64,000 nt of DNA from Achromobacter pestifer (GCF_902859625.1 NZ_CADIJX010000008.1:1-64000), one strand, 5' to 3'; shown: positions 52,866 through 61,983, numbered from the stretch's first letter. Made by a program: numbers and translations. The notes: a model not told the origin generated them from the sequence alone.

Positions 52866-54047
52866 ATGAATGAAGATCGTTCGTCCAGGTTGGACATCGA
52901 GCTGTTTTCCCTTGTCCGCAATGATTGGTTCTTCCGAATCCAGAAACGAATTGGTCTGATTCCGCCGAACGGCAGCGGGGTAGTTCGGCGTGCGGTGCTG
53001 TATGCCCTGATCAGCTGGTTGCCTTTGCTGGTGGCATCCTGGTTTGACGGCACCTTGCTGCTGGATGGCGTGCAGGAGCCGCTGCTGGGGCACTTCGGCA
53101 TACAGGTGCGCTGTCTTGTGGCGATTCCCGTTCTGGTGCTGGCGGAGGGCATCGCGCACAGGATTGTGCCGATGTGTCTGGATCAATTTTGGCGCACGGG
53201 TCTGGTGGATGAAGCGCTGGCGCCACGCTTTCGCCAAGTCATCGCCGATAGCGTCAAGCTGCGCAACACCTCGCTGCCCTGGATCATCATCGCGGGGCTG
53301 GTGCTGGCGTGGACCGCGGCAGTATGGATTTCCCCGAATCCCGACGAATTGATATGGACGGGAGCGGCGGGAGAGGCAAGGTCGTTCGCCGCTTGGTGGT
53401 TCCTTTTGGTGACGCGGCCGCTGTTTTCGGTCTTGTTGCTGGCCTGGGTGTGGCGGCTGGTGCTGGCCAGCGTGGTGCTGCTGCGTATTGCGCGCTTGCC
53501 GCTCAGGCTGGTGCCATCCCATCCCGACAGGGTGGGCGGCCTGGGGTTTCTTAGCCGCTTTCCCATCGTCTTCAGCCCTTTCATTTTTTCAGTGTCGGCC
53601 GTGGTCGCCGCCTCCTGGGCGCATGGCGTTTTCTATCACGAGGTGCCGGTGCCTTCGCTGTATGTGCAGATGGCGACACTCGTCGTTGTGCTGGTGATCG
53701 TCGGTCTGGCGCCGCTGATGGTCTTCACGCCGATACTGGCGCGTCATAAGAAGCTGGCCATGTTGGAGTACGGCGTGCTGCTTGCACAACATGGCCGTGC
53801 GGTGGATGCCCGCTGGATCCAGAAGCAGGAAATACCGGACTATCCCATGCTGGACGCGCCGGAACTTGGGCCGGTGGCCGACATACAGACGCTTTACCAG
53901 GCCGTGGAGGCGATGCGTTCCGTACTGATCAACAAGGGCGTGCTGTTCAAGGTGGCCATTCCCGCCGCAGTACCGCTGCTGGTGGTCGTTGCCACCCAGT
54001 GGCCGTTGAAAAGCACATTGTCCAAGCTGCTGTTCACCTTGCTGTAA
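52866..54047 (+). CDS. Multi-pass membrane protein of unknown function
   Basis: The protein has 393 residues and about seven membrane helices (AVLYALISWLPLLVASWF, LVAIPVLVLAEGIAHRIV, PWIIIAGLVLAWTAAVWI, SPFIFSVSAVVAASWAHGVF, LVVVLVIVGLAPLMVFTPIL and a C-terminal helix). A cytoplasmic segment with YGVLLAQHGRAVDARWIQ precedes the last helix. I do not recognise the family. It lies 54 bp after the barrel gene and is probably co-transcribed. Confidence 0.78.
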   Translation: MNEDRSSRLDIELFSLVRNDWFFRIQKRIGLIPPNGSGVVRRAVLYALISWLPLLVASWFDGTLLLDGVQEPLLGHFGIQVRCLVAIPVLVLAEGIAHRIVPMCLDQFWRTGLVDEALAPRFRQVIADSVKLRNTSLPWIIIAGLVLAWTAAVWISPNPDELIWTGAAGEARSFAAWWFLLVTRPLFSVLLLAWVWRLVLASVVLLRIARLPLRLVPSHPDRVGGLGFLSRFPIVFSPFIFSVSAVVAASWAHGVFYHEVPVPSLYVQMATLVVVLVIVGLAPLMVFTPILARHKKLAMLEYGVLLAQHGRAVDARWIQKQEIPDYPMLDAPELGPVADIQTLYQAVEAMRSVLINKGVLFKVAIPAAVPLLVVVATQWPLKSTLSKLLFTLL

Positions 54048-54060
54048 TTCGGCGCGGCTT

Positions 54061-54095
54061 AAAAAAATGCCCCCGTAGCGAACTCCGGGGGCATT
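54061..54095 (-). terminator. Intrinsic terminator of the alkylsulfatase gene
   Basis: AATGCCCCCG (54066-54075) and CGGGGGCATT (54086-54095) form a 10-bp stem. On the minus strand it is followed by a T-run (A7 at 54061-54067 on +). It also lies at the end of the convergent membrane-protein gene. Confidence 0.85.
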
Positions 54096-54126
54096 GCTCG
54101 CGCTTAACGCTCAGGTTACGTACGGA

Positions 54127-56094
54127 TCACGGTTCGGCAATGGTGAACCAGAAGTCGAACTTATCGAAGTTGGTCAGCATATCCTTGAATTTGGCTTTGT
54201 CTCCGTCGATCTTCACTTCACCACTATCGGCCAGATTGCCCAGTTTCAGCTTGCCCAACGCGATGTCGTCCAGCGTGCTGCGGTTCAGCGTGACCGTGCC
54301 ATCGGCCTTATCCAGCTGCTTGTCCTTGCTGTAGTTCATCACGCCGTTCTTGACCGTCAAGATGTACTTTTGCTTGATGTCGGGAAAGTTCAGGTTGTAG
54401 GCATAGGTCTTGCCACCCGCCTCGGGGCCGTTCAGGTGAATCGCCAGGAAGTCCAGGAACATCTCGGTGGTCATGCCGCGGATGATGTCGGGCGAACTGG
54501 TGTTGGGTGTGGCCATCTTCTTCACGCCACCGCGCAGTTCCTGCGCGCCAGACAAGTAGAAGTTGCGGGCCGGGCCGGATTCCGCTTGATAGCCCATCTG
54601 TTCCAGCGCGTCTGCCTCGACCTCGCGCGCCGCCTGATTCTTGGGGTCTGCAAACACCACCTTGTTCGCGACGGTGGCCGCCCAACGGTATTCGCCCTTG
54701 TCGTAGGCCGCCTTGGCTGTCGCGATCATCTTGTCGGCGCCTACCATTTCCACATACTTGATGGCCTCTTCCTTGGGAGGAAGCGGGTCGAAGTTGGCAG
54801 GGTTGCCGTCCCAGAATCCCAAGTACAACTGATACGTGGCGCGCACGTTGTGCTTCAGATCGCCGTAATAGCCCCGGTTGAAGAACTCCTTGGCCAAACT
54901 GTCGGGCAGCACGAAAGCGTCGGCGATTTCATGCATCGTCATGCCTTGATTGGCCATGCGCAAAGTCTGGTCGTTGATGTACTTGTAGAGGTCGCGCTGT
55001 TTTTCCAGATGCGCGACGACGTTCTCATTGCCCCACTGCGGCCAGTGGTGGCTACCAAAAGAGACAACCGCATCCTTGCCCCAGAGGTCGATGGTTTCGT
55101 CCAGCGTTTTCGTCCATTTTTGCGCGCTGCGCACCTTGGCGCCGCGCAGCGTCAGGATGTTATGCAGCGTGTGGTTCGCGTCCTCGGCCAGGTCGATGGC
55201 CTTGAACTGCGGGAAATAGAAGAGCATCTCTGCCGGGGCTTCGGTACCGGGCGCCATCTGGAACACGATGTCGACGCCATCGAGCGTGATCGTCTCGCCG
55301 GTCTTGTTGATGATCTTGCTGGGTTCAAACAGCGTGATCGTTCCCGCGGCCGTCGTCAGCCCCAGGCCGCCGCCCACGGTGCCCTGCGCATTCTTTGGCA
55401 GCAGGTTTCCGTACATGTAGGACGCCCGGCGGCTCATGACGTTACCGGCAAAGACGTTCTCGCTGACGGCTTCCTCCATGAAGCCTTCGGGCGCAACCAC
55501 CGGTATTTTCCCGGCGCGCACATCCTTTTCATCGACGATGGCCCGTATCCCCGCGAAGTGGTCCACGTGTGAGTGCGTGAAGATCACCGCCGAAATCGGG
55601 AGCTTTTCGACCTTTTCGTTGATCAGGTCCAGGGCGGCCTTGGCGGTTTCGGTCGAGGTCAGGGGATCGATGACGATCCACCCTGTTTTCCCTCGCACAA
55701 AGGTCATATTGGCCAGATCAATGTTGCGGACCTGATAGATGCCGTCGACCACCTTGAATAGGCCGCGAATCGCCAACAGTTGGGACTGGCGCCAAAGACT
55801 GGGGTTGACGGTGGCGGGCGTAGGCCCGTCCTGCTTCAGGAAGTCGTACTGGGCCAGGTCAATGACCGTGTTGCCGTCCTGGCCTTTAATGGTCGGAGTG
55901 GGCAAGTCCGCGATGAAACCGCGTCTTGCATTCTCGAAGTCTTGCTTGTTGGAGAAAGGAAGATATTTGGCCAATACGTCGTTGGCCTGCCGAGTGGCCT
56001 CTGTCGCGTCATTGGGCGCCGCTGACGCGGCTCCCGTTATCAGCGTTGCCGAAAGTACCGCGAATGCAAACCTGGTGCCGAATGACTGAAACAT
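54127..56094 (-). CDS. Alkyl sulfatase, SdsA1-type metallo-beta-lactamase fold
   Basis: The protein has 655 residues. Signal peptide (cleavage near ASAA at about 26), a metallo-beta-lactamase domain with THSHVDHFAG (ligands H174, H176, D178, H179), a helical dimerisation part (VEMVGADKMIATAKAAYDKGEYRWAATVANKVV), and a SCP2-like C-terminal domain with the alkyl-chain pocket (LDFLAIHLNGPEAGGK). Length and order match SdsA1 of Pseudomonas. It hydrolyses alkyl sulfates such as SDS, giving alcohol and sulfate, in the periplasm. Confidence 0.94.
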   Translation of the reverse strand: MFQSFGTRFAFAVLSATLITGAASAAPNDATEATRQANDVLAKYLPFSNKQDFENARRGFIADLPTPTIKGQDGNTVIDLAQYDFLKQDGPTPATVNPSLWRQSQLLAIRGLFKVVDGIYQVRNIDLANMTFVRGKTGWIVIDPLTSTETAKAALDLINEKVEKLPISAVIFTHSHVDHFAGIRAIVDEKDVRAGKIPVVAPEGFMEEAVSENVFAGNVMSRRASYMYGNLLPKNAQGTVGGGLGLTTAAGTITLFEPSKIINKTGETITLDGVDIVFQMAPGTEAPAEMLFYFPQFKAIDLAEDANHTLHNILTLRGAKVRSAQKWTKTLDETIDLWGKDAVVSFGSHHWPQWGNENVVAHLEKQRDLYKYINDQTLRMANQGMTMHEIADAFVLPDSLAKEFFNRGYYGDLKHNVRATYQLYLGFWDGNPANFDPLPPKEEAIKYVEMVGADKMIATAKAAYDKGEYRWAATVANKVVFADPKNQAAREVEADALEQMGYQAESGPARNFYLSGAQELRGGVKKMATPNTSSPDIIRGMTTEMFLDFLAIHLNGPEAGGKTYAYNLNFPDIKQKYILTVKNGVMNYSKDKQLDKADGTVTLNRSTLDDIALGKLKLGNLADSGEVKIDGDKAKFKDMLTNFDKFDFWFTIAEP

Positions 56095-56190
56095 AACTGA
56101 CCTCTCAATAATTACGCATGGGTAAGATTGAAGCGGGATATATGTCGGATGTCGTGAGTGTTCGGGGAGTTAAGGGAATTTGCGGTATTG

Positions 56191-56235
56191 CAGTTGAAAA
56201 ATAGAAATTCCGGCGCCATGAAAGCGCCGAATTTC
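56191..56235 (-). terminator. Intrinsic terminator upstream of the alkylsulfatase gene
   Basis: On the minus strand, GAAATTCGGCGC pairs with GCGCCGGAATTTC (one bulged base) around a 7-nt loop and is followed by TATTTTTC. It should end the alkA transcript about 100 bp before the sulfatase start. Confidence 0.7.
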
Positions 56236-56366
56236 GGCAAAATGCCTGAGCCAAGACTACTGATGTTCAGTAGCGCTTTCCATAAATAATTTTCCAAATA
56301 TTAAAAAAATAGAAACTTTTTGTTAATCGTTGGATGTGCTCTGAATGGAATGTGGAATTGGCGGAA

Positions 56367-56408
56367 CCCGGGTAGTTACGCCAAAACGGGACAGTAGAAC
56401 TACCCGGG
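56367..56408. repeat. Spaced inverted repeat after alkA
   Basis: Perfect 11-bp arms CCCGGGTAGTT and AACTACCCGGG are separated by 20 bp. They start 32 bp past the alkA stop. There is no T-run, so it may be an operator or an RNA-stabilising hairpin. Confidence 0.7.
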
Positions 56409-56439
56409 CAAGGCTGGGCTTGGATAACCGTCAAGGCCC

Positions 56440-57885
56440 CTAGGCCGTCCACAAATGTTGCGCGGCATAAGCACGCCACGGACGCCATTGTTCGGATCGC
56501 GCCAACAATTGCGCGGGCGTCACTTCCCGGGATTCCAGTTTCTCCAGCGCGCGGATCAATCCGATATCGGCCGACGGGAACGCATCCGGTTCGCGCAGCT
56601 GGCGCAGGGCGATGTACTGCGCTGTCCATTCCCCCACGCCCCGGATCTGGCGTAGCCGGGTGATGGCGTCTTCCAGGCTGCTGCCTGCGTCGAACAAGTG
56701 CTTGTCGGCGACCGCTGCCGCGGCAACGGCGGATAGCGTTGCCGCGCGGCTGCGAGGCATGCCCAATGAGGCCAGCTCAGCGACGGCGACGACGCCGGGT
56801 TCGGGAAAGACGTGCGTCAGTGCGCCTTCCGGGGTCGCCATGGGAGCGCCGTGCGCCGCCACCAGCTTGCCGGCCAGCCGGATGGCCGCGACCACCGTGA
56901 TCTGCTGGCCCAGCACGGCGCGCATCGCCAGCTCGAAGCCGTCCCAGGCGCCGGGCACGCGCAGGCCTGGCCGGGCTTGAATCAGCGCCGTCATTACGGG
57001 GTCGCCCGCGAATTGAGCCGCGATGGCGATCGGGTCGCTGGCCAGGTCGAAGACACGGCGTACCCGCGCGATGATCGCCGGTAGTGCTTGCAGCCGGGGA
57101 AAGCGCACGGTGACTTGCAGCGCATTGCCGGTGGCGGGGCGCACGCTCACGGTGCCCTGGTGTCCGTCCAGGCTGACGGTGCGCGCATAGGTATCGTCAG
57201 TGACTTGTTCGATGCCCGGAATGGCGCGCAGCCGCAGGAAGTCCAGCATGGCGGTCCAGTCATAGGGCGGGCGATAGCGCAGCAGCAGCTTGATTTCGCC
57301 GTGCTGGCCGGCGGAGATCTCGGGCTTTTCCGAACGGCGCAGCTCGCCGGGCGCGCGGCCGAACAGATCCAGGAAAATCTCATTGAAGCGTCGGATGCTG
57401 CCAAAGCCCGAGGCGAAGGCGATTTCCGCCATCGGCAAATGGGTTTCATGGATAAGTTGCTTGGCCAGCAAGACGCGCCGCGTCTGCGCGACCGCCACGG
57501 GAGAGGCGCCCAGATGCTGCCGGAACTGGCGGCGCAGCTGGCGTTCGCCCACGCCCAGGCGCTGGGCCAGGGCGTCCACGCCGTCGTCATCCAGCGCGCC
57601 CAGTTCGATCAGTTGCAGGGCGCGCGCCACGCTGTCGGGCAATTCGTGCCCGGGGCCCAGTTCGGGCGCGGTTTCGGGGCGGCAGCGCAGGCAGGGGTGA
57701 AAGCCGGCCTCTTGCGCGGCAGCGGCGGTGGAAAAGAACGTGACGTTCTTCGACAGCGGCGTGCGGGCCGGGCAGACCGGGCGGCAATAGATGCCGGTCG
57801 TTTTGACGGCCGTGAAGAAGCGGCCGTCGTAACGGGTGTCGCGCACTTGGATGGCGCTATAGCAGGCGTCGTGGTTCAGGTCCAT
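56440..57885 (-). CDS. alkA: DNA-3-methyladenine glycosylase II with Ada-like N-terminus
   Basis: The protein has 481 residues. The Ada zinc/methyl-acceptor domain has C34, C38, C65 and C68 (GIYCRPVCPARTPL, HPCLRCRP). An AraC-type HTH follows (about 95-185), then AlkA_N and a HhH-GPD glycosylase domain (IRGVGEWTAQYIALRQL, with the catalytic Asp in FPSADIGL). It couples alkylation sensing to excision of 3-methyladenine. The divergent ogt gene supplies direct repair. The spacer holds a 49-bp palindrome. Confidence 0.95.
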   Translation of the reverse strand: MDLNHDACYSAIQVRDTRYDGRFFTAVKTTGIYCRPVCPARTPLSKNVTFFSTAAAAQEAGFHPCLRCRPETAPELGPGHELPDSVARALQLIELGALDDDGVDALAQRLGVGERQLRRQFRQHLGASPVAVAQTRRVLLAKQLIHETHLPMAEIAFASGFGSIRRFNEIFLDLFGRAPGELRRSEKPEISAGQHGEIKLLLRYRPPYDWTAMLDFLRLRAIPGIEQVTDDTYARTVSLDGHQGTVSVRPATGNALQVTVRFPRLQALPAIIARVRRVFDLASDPIAIAAQFAGDPVMTALIQARPGLRVPGAWDGFELAMRAVLGQQITVVAAIRLAGKLVAAHGAPMATPEGALTHVFPEPGVVAVAELASLGMPRSRAATLSAVAAAAVADKHLFDAGSSLEDAITRLRQIRGVGEWTAQYIALRQLREPDAFPSADIGLIRALEKLESREVTPAQLLARSEQWRPWRAYAAQHLWTA

Positions 57886-57921
57886 GAACCGATACTACTG
57901 CCGCGCCGGCGACGGGATCTA

Positions 57922-57970
57922 GCGGTTTTCGGACACGGTTGTGACGATCACACTGGTGTCCGAAAACCGC
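57922..57970. promoter_or_regulatory. 49-bp concentric palindrome between alkA and ogt
   Basis: Outer 15-bp arms GCGGTTTTCGGACAC (57922-57936) and GTGTCCGAAAACCGC (57956-57970) are perfect. A second palindrome, TGTGA-CGA-TCACA (57940-57952), shares the same centre, 57946. It lies 37 bp from the alkA start and 59 bp from the ogt start, so it is probably a shared operator. Confidence 0.72.
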
Positions 57971-58028
57971 CAGCCCGGCACTGACTGGCGATTTATATTG
58001 GCCCCACTGACCTTACTGGGAGCCGGCC

Positions 58029-58553
58029 ATGCCGATCCACATTTTCTCTTTGGAGCGCGTTGCCACGCCGCTTGGCCAGATGCTGGTGCTGACGGATGCA
58101 CAGCAACGACTGCGCGCGGTGGATTGGGAAGACTATGAAACGCGCATGCATACCTTGCTGCGCCGCCAGTATGGCAAAGACGCGGTGCAAGTGCAGGACG
58201 CCGCCCGGGCCTCGGTGGCACGCCGCGCCCTGGAGGCTTACTTTGGCGGCGAGGTGTCGGCCATCAACGATCTGCCCGTGGCGCTGGGCGGCACGGACTT
58301 CCAGCGACAGGTCTGGCAGGCGTTGCGCGGCATCGCGGGTGGCCACACCGTCAGCTACGGCGGCCTGGCTGGCCGCATCGATCGGCCGACGGCCGTGCGT
58401 GCCGTGGGTCTGGCCAATGGGGCCAATCCGGTGGGCATCGTGATTCCTTGCCACCGCGTGATCGGCGCCAACGCATCGCTGACCGGCTATGGCGGCGGGC
58501 TGCATCGCAAGCGCTGGCTGCTGGAACACGAGGCCAGGCACTCCGCGCACTGA
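58029..58553 (+). CDS. ogt: Methylated-DNA--protein-cysteine methyltransferase
   Basis: The protein has 174 residues. The acceptor motif IPCHRVIG has Cys141, with the HTH text [24 protein letters not shown] upstream and [14 protein letters not shown] after. It transfers the methyl group of O6-methylguanine to itself and is used once. It is divergent from alkA. Confidence 0.96.
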   Translation: MPIHIFSLERVATPLGQMLVLTDAQQRLRAVDWEDYETRMHTLLRRQYGKDAVQVQDAARASVARRALEAYFGGEVSAINDLPVALGGTDFQRQVWQALRGIAGGHTVSYGGLAGRIDRPTAVRAVGLANGANPVGIVIPCHRVIGANASLTGYGGGLHRKRWLLEHEARHSAH

Positions 58554-58626
58554 CCGCCACTTTCAACTCCAGGTTAAAGATGTTGTGAATTTCCGCCCCG
58601 TCCAGGGCGCCCACGGTGGGTAAAGT

Positions 58627-58662
58627 GCCGACAGACCCTTATCAGCAAGGAGCCCTGTCGGC
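58627..58662 (+). promoter_or_regulatory. Inverted repeat enclosing the ribosome-binding site of the dehydrogenase gene
   Basis: GCCGACAG (58627-58634) and CTGTCGGC (58655-58662) are perfect 8-bp arms around a 20-base loop containing AAGGAG (58647-58652). The second arm ends two bases before the ATG. It may be an operator or a translational control hairpin. Confidence 0.5.
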
Positions 58663-58664
58663 CC

Positions 58665-59750
58665 ATGAAAACCTATCGCATCGCAACCATTCCCGGCGAC
58701 GGCATCGGCAAGGAAGTGATTCCGGCCGGCCAGCGCATCATGCAAGCGCTGGCCGAGCAGGATGGCTTGCATTTCGAGTTTCAGGATTTCGACTGGGGCG
58801 GCGACTACTACCGCAAGCATGGCGTGATGATGCCGGCGGATGGCCTGGACGCCTTGCGCGACAAGGACGCGATCCTGTTCGGTTCGGCGGGGGACCCCGA
58901 TATTGCCGACCACATCACCTTGTGGGGGCTGCGTCTGAAGATCTGCCAGGGCTTCGACCAGTACGCCAACGTGCGTCCCACGCGCATCCTGCCCGGCATC
59001 GATGCGCCGCTCAAGCGCTGCACGCCTGAACAACTGAACTGGGTGATTGTGCGCGAGAACTCGGAAGGCGAGTATTCGGGCGTGGGCGGCCGCGTGCATC
59101 AGGGGCATCCCATTGAAGCCGCCACCGACGTGTCGATCATGACGCGCGCGGGGGTGGAACGCATCCTGCGCTTTGCGTTCAAGCTGGCGCAGTCGCGCCC
59201 GCGCAAACTGCTGACCGTCGTCACGAAATCGAACGCGCAACGTCATGCGATGGTGATGTGGGACGAGATCGCCGTGCAGGTCAGCCGTGAATTCCCGGAC
59301 GTGTCCTGGGACAAGGAGCTGGTGGACGCGGCGACCGCGCGCATGGTCAATCGTCCGGCATCGTTGGACACCATTGTGGCGACCAACCTGCATGCCGATA
59401 TCCTCAGCGATCTGGCCGCCGCGCTGGCTGGCAGCCTGGGCATCGCGCCCACGGGCAATATCGATCCCGAGCGTCGGTACCCATCGATGTTTGAACCCAT
59501 CCACGGATCGGCCTTTGACATCATGGGCAAGGGCCTGGCGAATCCGGTGGGCACGTTCTGGTCGGTCGTCATGCTGTTGGAACATCTGGGCGAAAACAAG
59601 GCTGCCGCGCGCTTGATGCAAGCCATCGAAAGCGTGACCGCAAACCCGGCGCTGCACACTCGCGACCTGGGTGGCCAGGCGACGACGGAACAGGTCACGG
59701 CAGCCGTCTGCGCCCAACTGGCGGCGGGCCAGCAGGCCAGGGCGGCGTAG
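58665..59750 (+). CDS. ttuC: Tartrate / D-malate dehydrogenase family protein
   Basis: The protein has 361 residues of the beta-decarboxylating dehydrogenase family. Motifs: IATIPGDGIGKEVIP, the substrate loop NVRPTRILPG, VIVRENSEGEYSGVGG, the metal Asp in ATNLHADILSDL, and FEPIHGSAFDIMGKG. The DWGGDYYRKHG and ENSEGEYSGVGG text fits the TtuC/DmlA group (NAD-dependent oxidation of tartrate or D-malate) rather than LeuB. It lies upstream of a TctC gene. Confidence 0.9.
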   Translation: MKTYRIATIPGDGIGKEVIPAGQRIMQALAEQDGLHFEFQDFDWGGDYYRKHGVMMPADGLDALRDKDAILFGSAGDPDIADHITLWGLRLKICQGFDQYANVRPTRILPGIDAPLKRCTPEQLNWVIVRENSEGEYSGVGGRVHQGHPIEAATDVSIMTRAGVERILRFAFKLAQSRPRKLLTVVTKSNAQRHAMVMWDEIAVQVSREFPDVSWDKELVDAATARMVNRPASLDTIVATNLHADILSDLAAALAGSLGIAPTGNIDPERRYPSMFEPIHGSAFDIMGKGLANPVGTFWSVVMLLEHLGENKAAARLMQAIESVTANPALHTRDLGGQATTEQVTAAVCAQLAAGQQARAA

Positions 59751-59871
59751 AAGAGCGAGATCGCAGACGCTGGACGCAGTATCCGCAAGCATGACCTTGG
59801 GCGCAGATCCCCAGGCTGCTTGCGGCAAGACAAGAAGAAGCGAAGTCCATTCGTATCCCAAGGAGACAAGC

Positions 59872-60855
59872 ATGTCCAAGCAAGCCTTACGCGCGCGCGT
59901 CCTGGCGTTCGCGTGCCTGTTGAGCCTGCCGCTGGCTGGCGGCAGTGTGTTGGCGCAGTCTTATCCCGCGCGGCCGATCAGCTTGATCGTGCCGTTTCCG
60001 GCCGGTGGCACGACTGATGTGCTGGCGCGTGCGCTGGGGCAGGAACTGGCCAAGAGCCTGGGCCAGCCAGTGGTGGTGGAAAACAAGCCGGGCGCGGGTT
60101 CGACCCTGGGCGCGGATTATGTGGCCAAGGCCGCGCCAGATGGCTATACGCTGCTGATGGGCGCGGTGCATCACACCATCGCCACCAGCGTGTACAAGAG
60201 CCTGCACTACGACTTCCAGAAGGATTTCGCGCCAGTGACCACCGTGGCGCTCGTGCCCAATGTGCTGGTGGTCAACCCGAAGCTGGATGCCAAGAATGTG
60301 CAGGCACTGCTGACGTTGGCACGAGCCGCGCCGGGCAAGCTGACCTTCGGCTCGAACGGGATGGGCACGGGCCAGCACCTGATCGGCGCGCAGTTTGAAC
60401 AGGCAGGCAAGGTGCAACTGCTGCATGTGCCCTACAAGGGCAGCGGCCCGTTGACGACGGACCTGCTGGGCGGCCAGATCGACATGTCTTTCGACACCAT
60501 CACGCCGGTGCTGGCGCATATCCAAAGCGGCAAGCTGCGCGCGCTGGCCGTGACCACCGATCAACGCTCGGCGGCGTTGCCTGATGTGCCGACCATGGAG
60601 GAAGCGGGGCTCAAGCCCTTCAACATGGGAACGTGGTTCGGCGTGCTGGCGCCGGCCGCGGTTCCCAAGGACGTGGTGGCGCGGCTGAATGCCGAGATGG
60701 TGAAGATCATCAAGTCACCGGACTTCTCGCGCCGCATGGCGGAGATTGGCGCGGTGCCCATCGGTGACACGCCGGACCAGATGCGGGCCCGGATCGGGAC
60801 GGACACCGAGAACTACGCCAAGCTGGTGAAGGACGCGAAGGTCGCGATCAATTGA
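59872..60855 (+). CDS. TctC/Bug-family solute-binding protein next to ttuC
   Basis: The protein has 327 residues. The ATG at 59872 has AAGGAG upstream and a signal peptide (LSLPLAGGSVLAQ). Family text: PISLIVPFPAGGTTDVLAR, VENKPGAGSTLGADYVA, GGQIDMSFDTITPV. It probably captures tartrate, malate or a related acid used by the dehydrogenase. No membrane components are nearby. Confidence 0.92.
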   Translation: MSKQALRARVLAFACLLSLPLAGGSVLAQSYPARPISLIVPFPAGGTTDVLARALGQELAKSLGQPVVVENKPGAGSTLGADYVAKAAPDGYTLLMGAVHHTIATSVYKSLHYDFQKDFAPVTTVALVPNVLVVNPKLDAKNVQALLTLARAAPGKLTFGSNGMGTGQHLIGAQFEQAGKVQLLHVPYKGSGPLTTDLLGGQIDMSFDTITPVLAHIQSGKLRALAVTTDQRSAALPDVPTMEEAGLKPFNMGTWFGVLAPAAVPKDVVARLNAEMVKIIKSPDFSRRMAEIGAVPIGDTPDQMRARIGTDTENYAKLVKDAKVAIN

Positions 60856-60858
60856 ACG

Positions 60859-61464
60859 TCAGGCGCGGATCCAGCCCCGCGCGATGGGTAGCGCCAGCAG
60901 CTTGCGATACAGGCCTTGCATGGCGCGTGTCAGCGGCGTGCCGATGCGGTTCCAGACCGGAACCGCGAAGCCCGCCGCCAGCGGCGCCAGAATCAGGCCT
61001 CCCGCGATATCCAGCGGGAAATGCACGCCCAGATAGACGCGCGATGTGCCGACCACGGCGGCTATCGCCAGCGCCGCCCAGCCCCATCCCGCCCAGCGCC
61101 GGTCAAAGATCAATGCGCAAGCAAGGGTGGCGATGATGATGGTGTGGTTGCTGGGGAAAGACGACGTCGCCTTATGGGGGAAGAAGGCATGCCCCAGGCC
61201 GATCATGAAGGGGCGTGGATGCGGCCAGAGCGCGCCGCACAGATAGCTGACGAATAGCGCCACGGCGATGCTCGCCAGCGCCTTCAACGCCAGGCTGCGC
61301 TGGGCTTCGCCGCCCCAAAGCCACAGGGCGGCCAGCCCGCCCGGCACCAGCAGGATCAACTGGTTGGCCACCAGCATGGCGGCGTGGATCTGCCAGGCCG
61401 GGGTGGCCGGGTCGGCGTTGATCAGAAGAAAAAGGGACTGGTTGATGCTTTCCAGGAAATCCAT
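60859..61464 (-). CDS. PAP2-family phosphatase, probably undecaprenyl-diphosphatase
   Basis: The protein has 201 residues and five to six membrane helices. The PAP2 motifs are HPRPF at 82-86, SFPSNH at 102-107 and SRVYLGVHFPLD near 140. BcrC-type members recycle undecaprenyl diphosphate on the periplasmic side. It ends 3 bp from the convergent TctC stop. Confidence 0.9.
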   Translation of the reverse strand: MDFLESINQSLFLLINADPATPAWQIHAAMLVANQLILLVPGGLAALWLWGGEAQRSLALKALASIAVALFVSYLCGALWPHPRPFMIGLGHAFFPHKATSSFPSNHTIIIATLACALIFDRRWAGWGWAALAIAAVVGTSRVYLGVHFPLDIAGGLILAPLAAGFAVPVWNRIGTPLTRAMQGLYRKLLALPIARGWIRA

Positions 61465-61554
61465 GACACGTCATCGCAGCGTAATAATCAATACCCGCGA
61501 TGATAGAAAGGTTTCCCGTCAGTCCGCTTACAAAATGCGGCGGAGTGCGCGCTT

Positions 61555-61983
61555 TTACTTCTGGATGCGTTTGCCGTCGGCGTTGATGACGAGTTCGCCG
61601 TCTTCCTTCGTGAACGCGCCTTGCTGCGGGGCCGGCAGAATGTCCAGTACCAGCTCGCTGGGGCGGCACAAGCGGGCGCCCAGCGGGGTGGACACGAAGG
61701 GGCGGTTGAGCAGGATGGGGTGCTGCTCAATGGCGTCCAGCAGCGCGTCTTCCGGGAGGGACACGTTGTCCAGGCCCAGTTCCAGGTAAGGCGTGCCTTT
61801 TTCACGCAGCGCGTCGCGCACGCTGATGCCGGCTTGCTTGAACAGCGCCTTCAGGGTGGCGCGGGACGGCGGCGTTTCCAGGTACAGCACTACCTGCGGT
61901 TCAATGCCGGCGTTGCGGATCATGGCCAGCGTATTGCGGGACGTGCCGCACTTGGGGTTGTGATAGATGGTTACGTCGGACAT
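61555..61983 (-). CDS. arsC: Arsenate reductase, glutaredoxin-type
   Basis: The protein has 142 residues from the ATG at 61983 (AAGGAG upstream). VTIYHNPKCGTSRNTL contains the active Cys12, and the arginines of the later catalytic set are present (RPFVSTPLGARLCRP). It reduces arsenate to arsenite using glutaredoxin. Other ars genes are absent here, and ArsC/Spx family members can have other thiol roles. Confidence 0.92.
   Translation of the reverse strand: MSDVTIYHNPKCGTSRNTLAMIRNAGIEPQVVLYLETPPSRATLKALFKQAGISVRDALREKGTPYLELGLDNVSLPEDALLDAIEQHPILLNRPFVSTPLGARLCRPSELVLDILPAPQQGAFTKEDGELVINADGKRIQK

Larger units (their letters stand above)
56095..56439. other. 345-bp A+T-richer intergenic stretch
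   Basis: It lies between alkA and the alkylsulfatase gene, both minus strand. It contains a T-tailed hairpin (56204-56235), a spaced inverted repeat (56367-56408), a small hairpin CTACTG-ATGTT-CAGTAG near 56257-56273, and A+T-rich DNA near 56280-56330 likely to hold the sulfatase promoter. No gene is convincing. Confidence 0.6.

Noticed and set aside
54094..55572. 492-residue open frame opposite the alkylsulfatase gene
   Set aside because: The sense strand has the HxHxDH site and a complete family layout; this frame is a shadow.
57940..57952. CRP site at TGTGA-CGA-TCACA
   Set aside because: The half-sites match CRP, but the spacing is 3 bp instead of 6, and it is nested in a larger palindrome with the same centre.
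58563..59879. 438-residue open frame opposite ttuC
   Set aside because: It is antisense to an enzyme with all family motifs and has no start signal.
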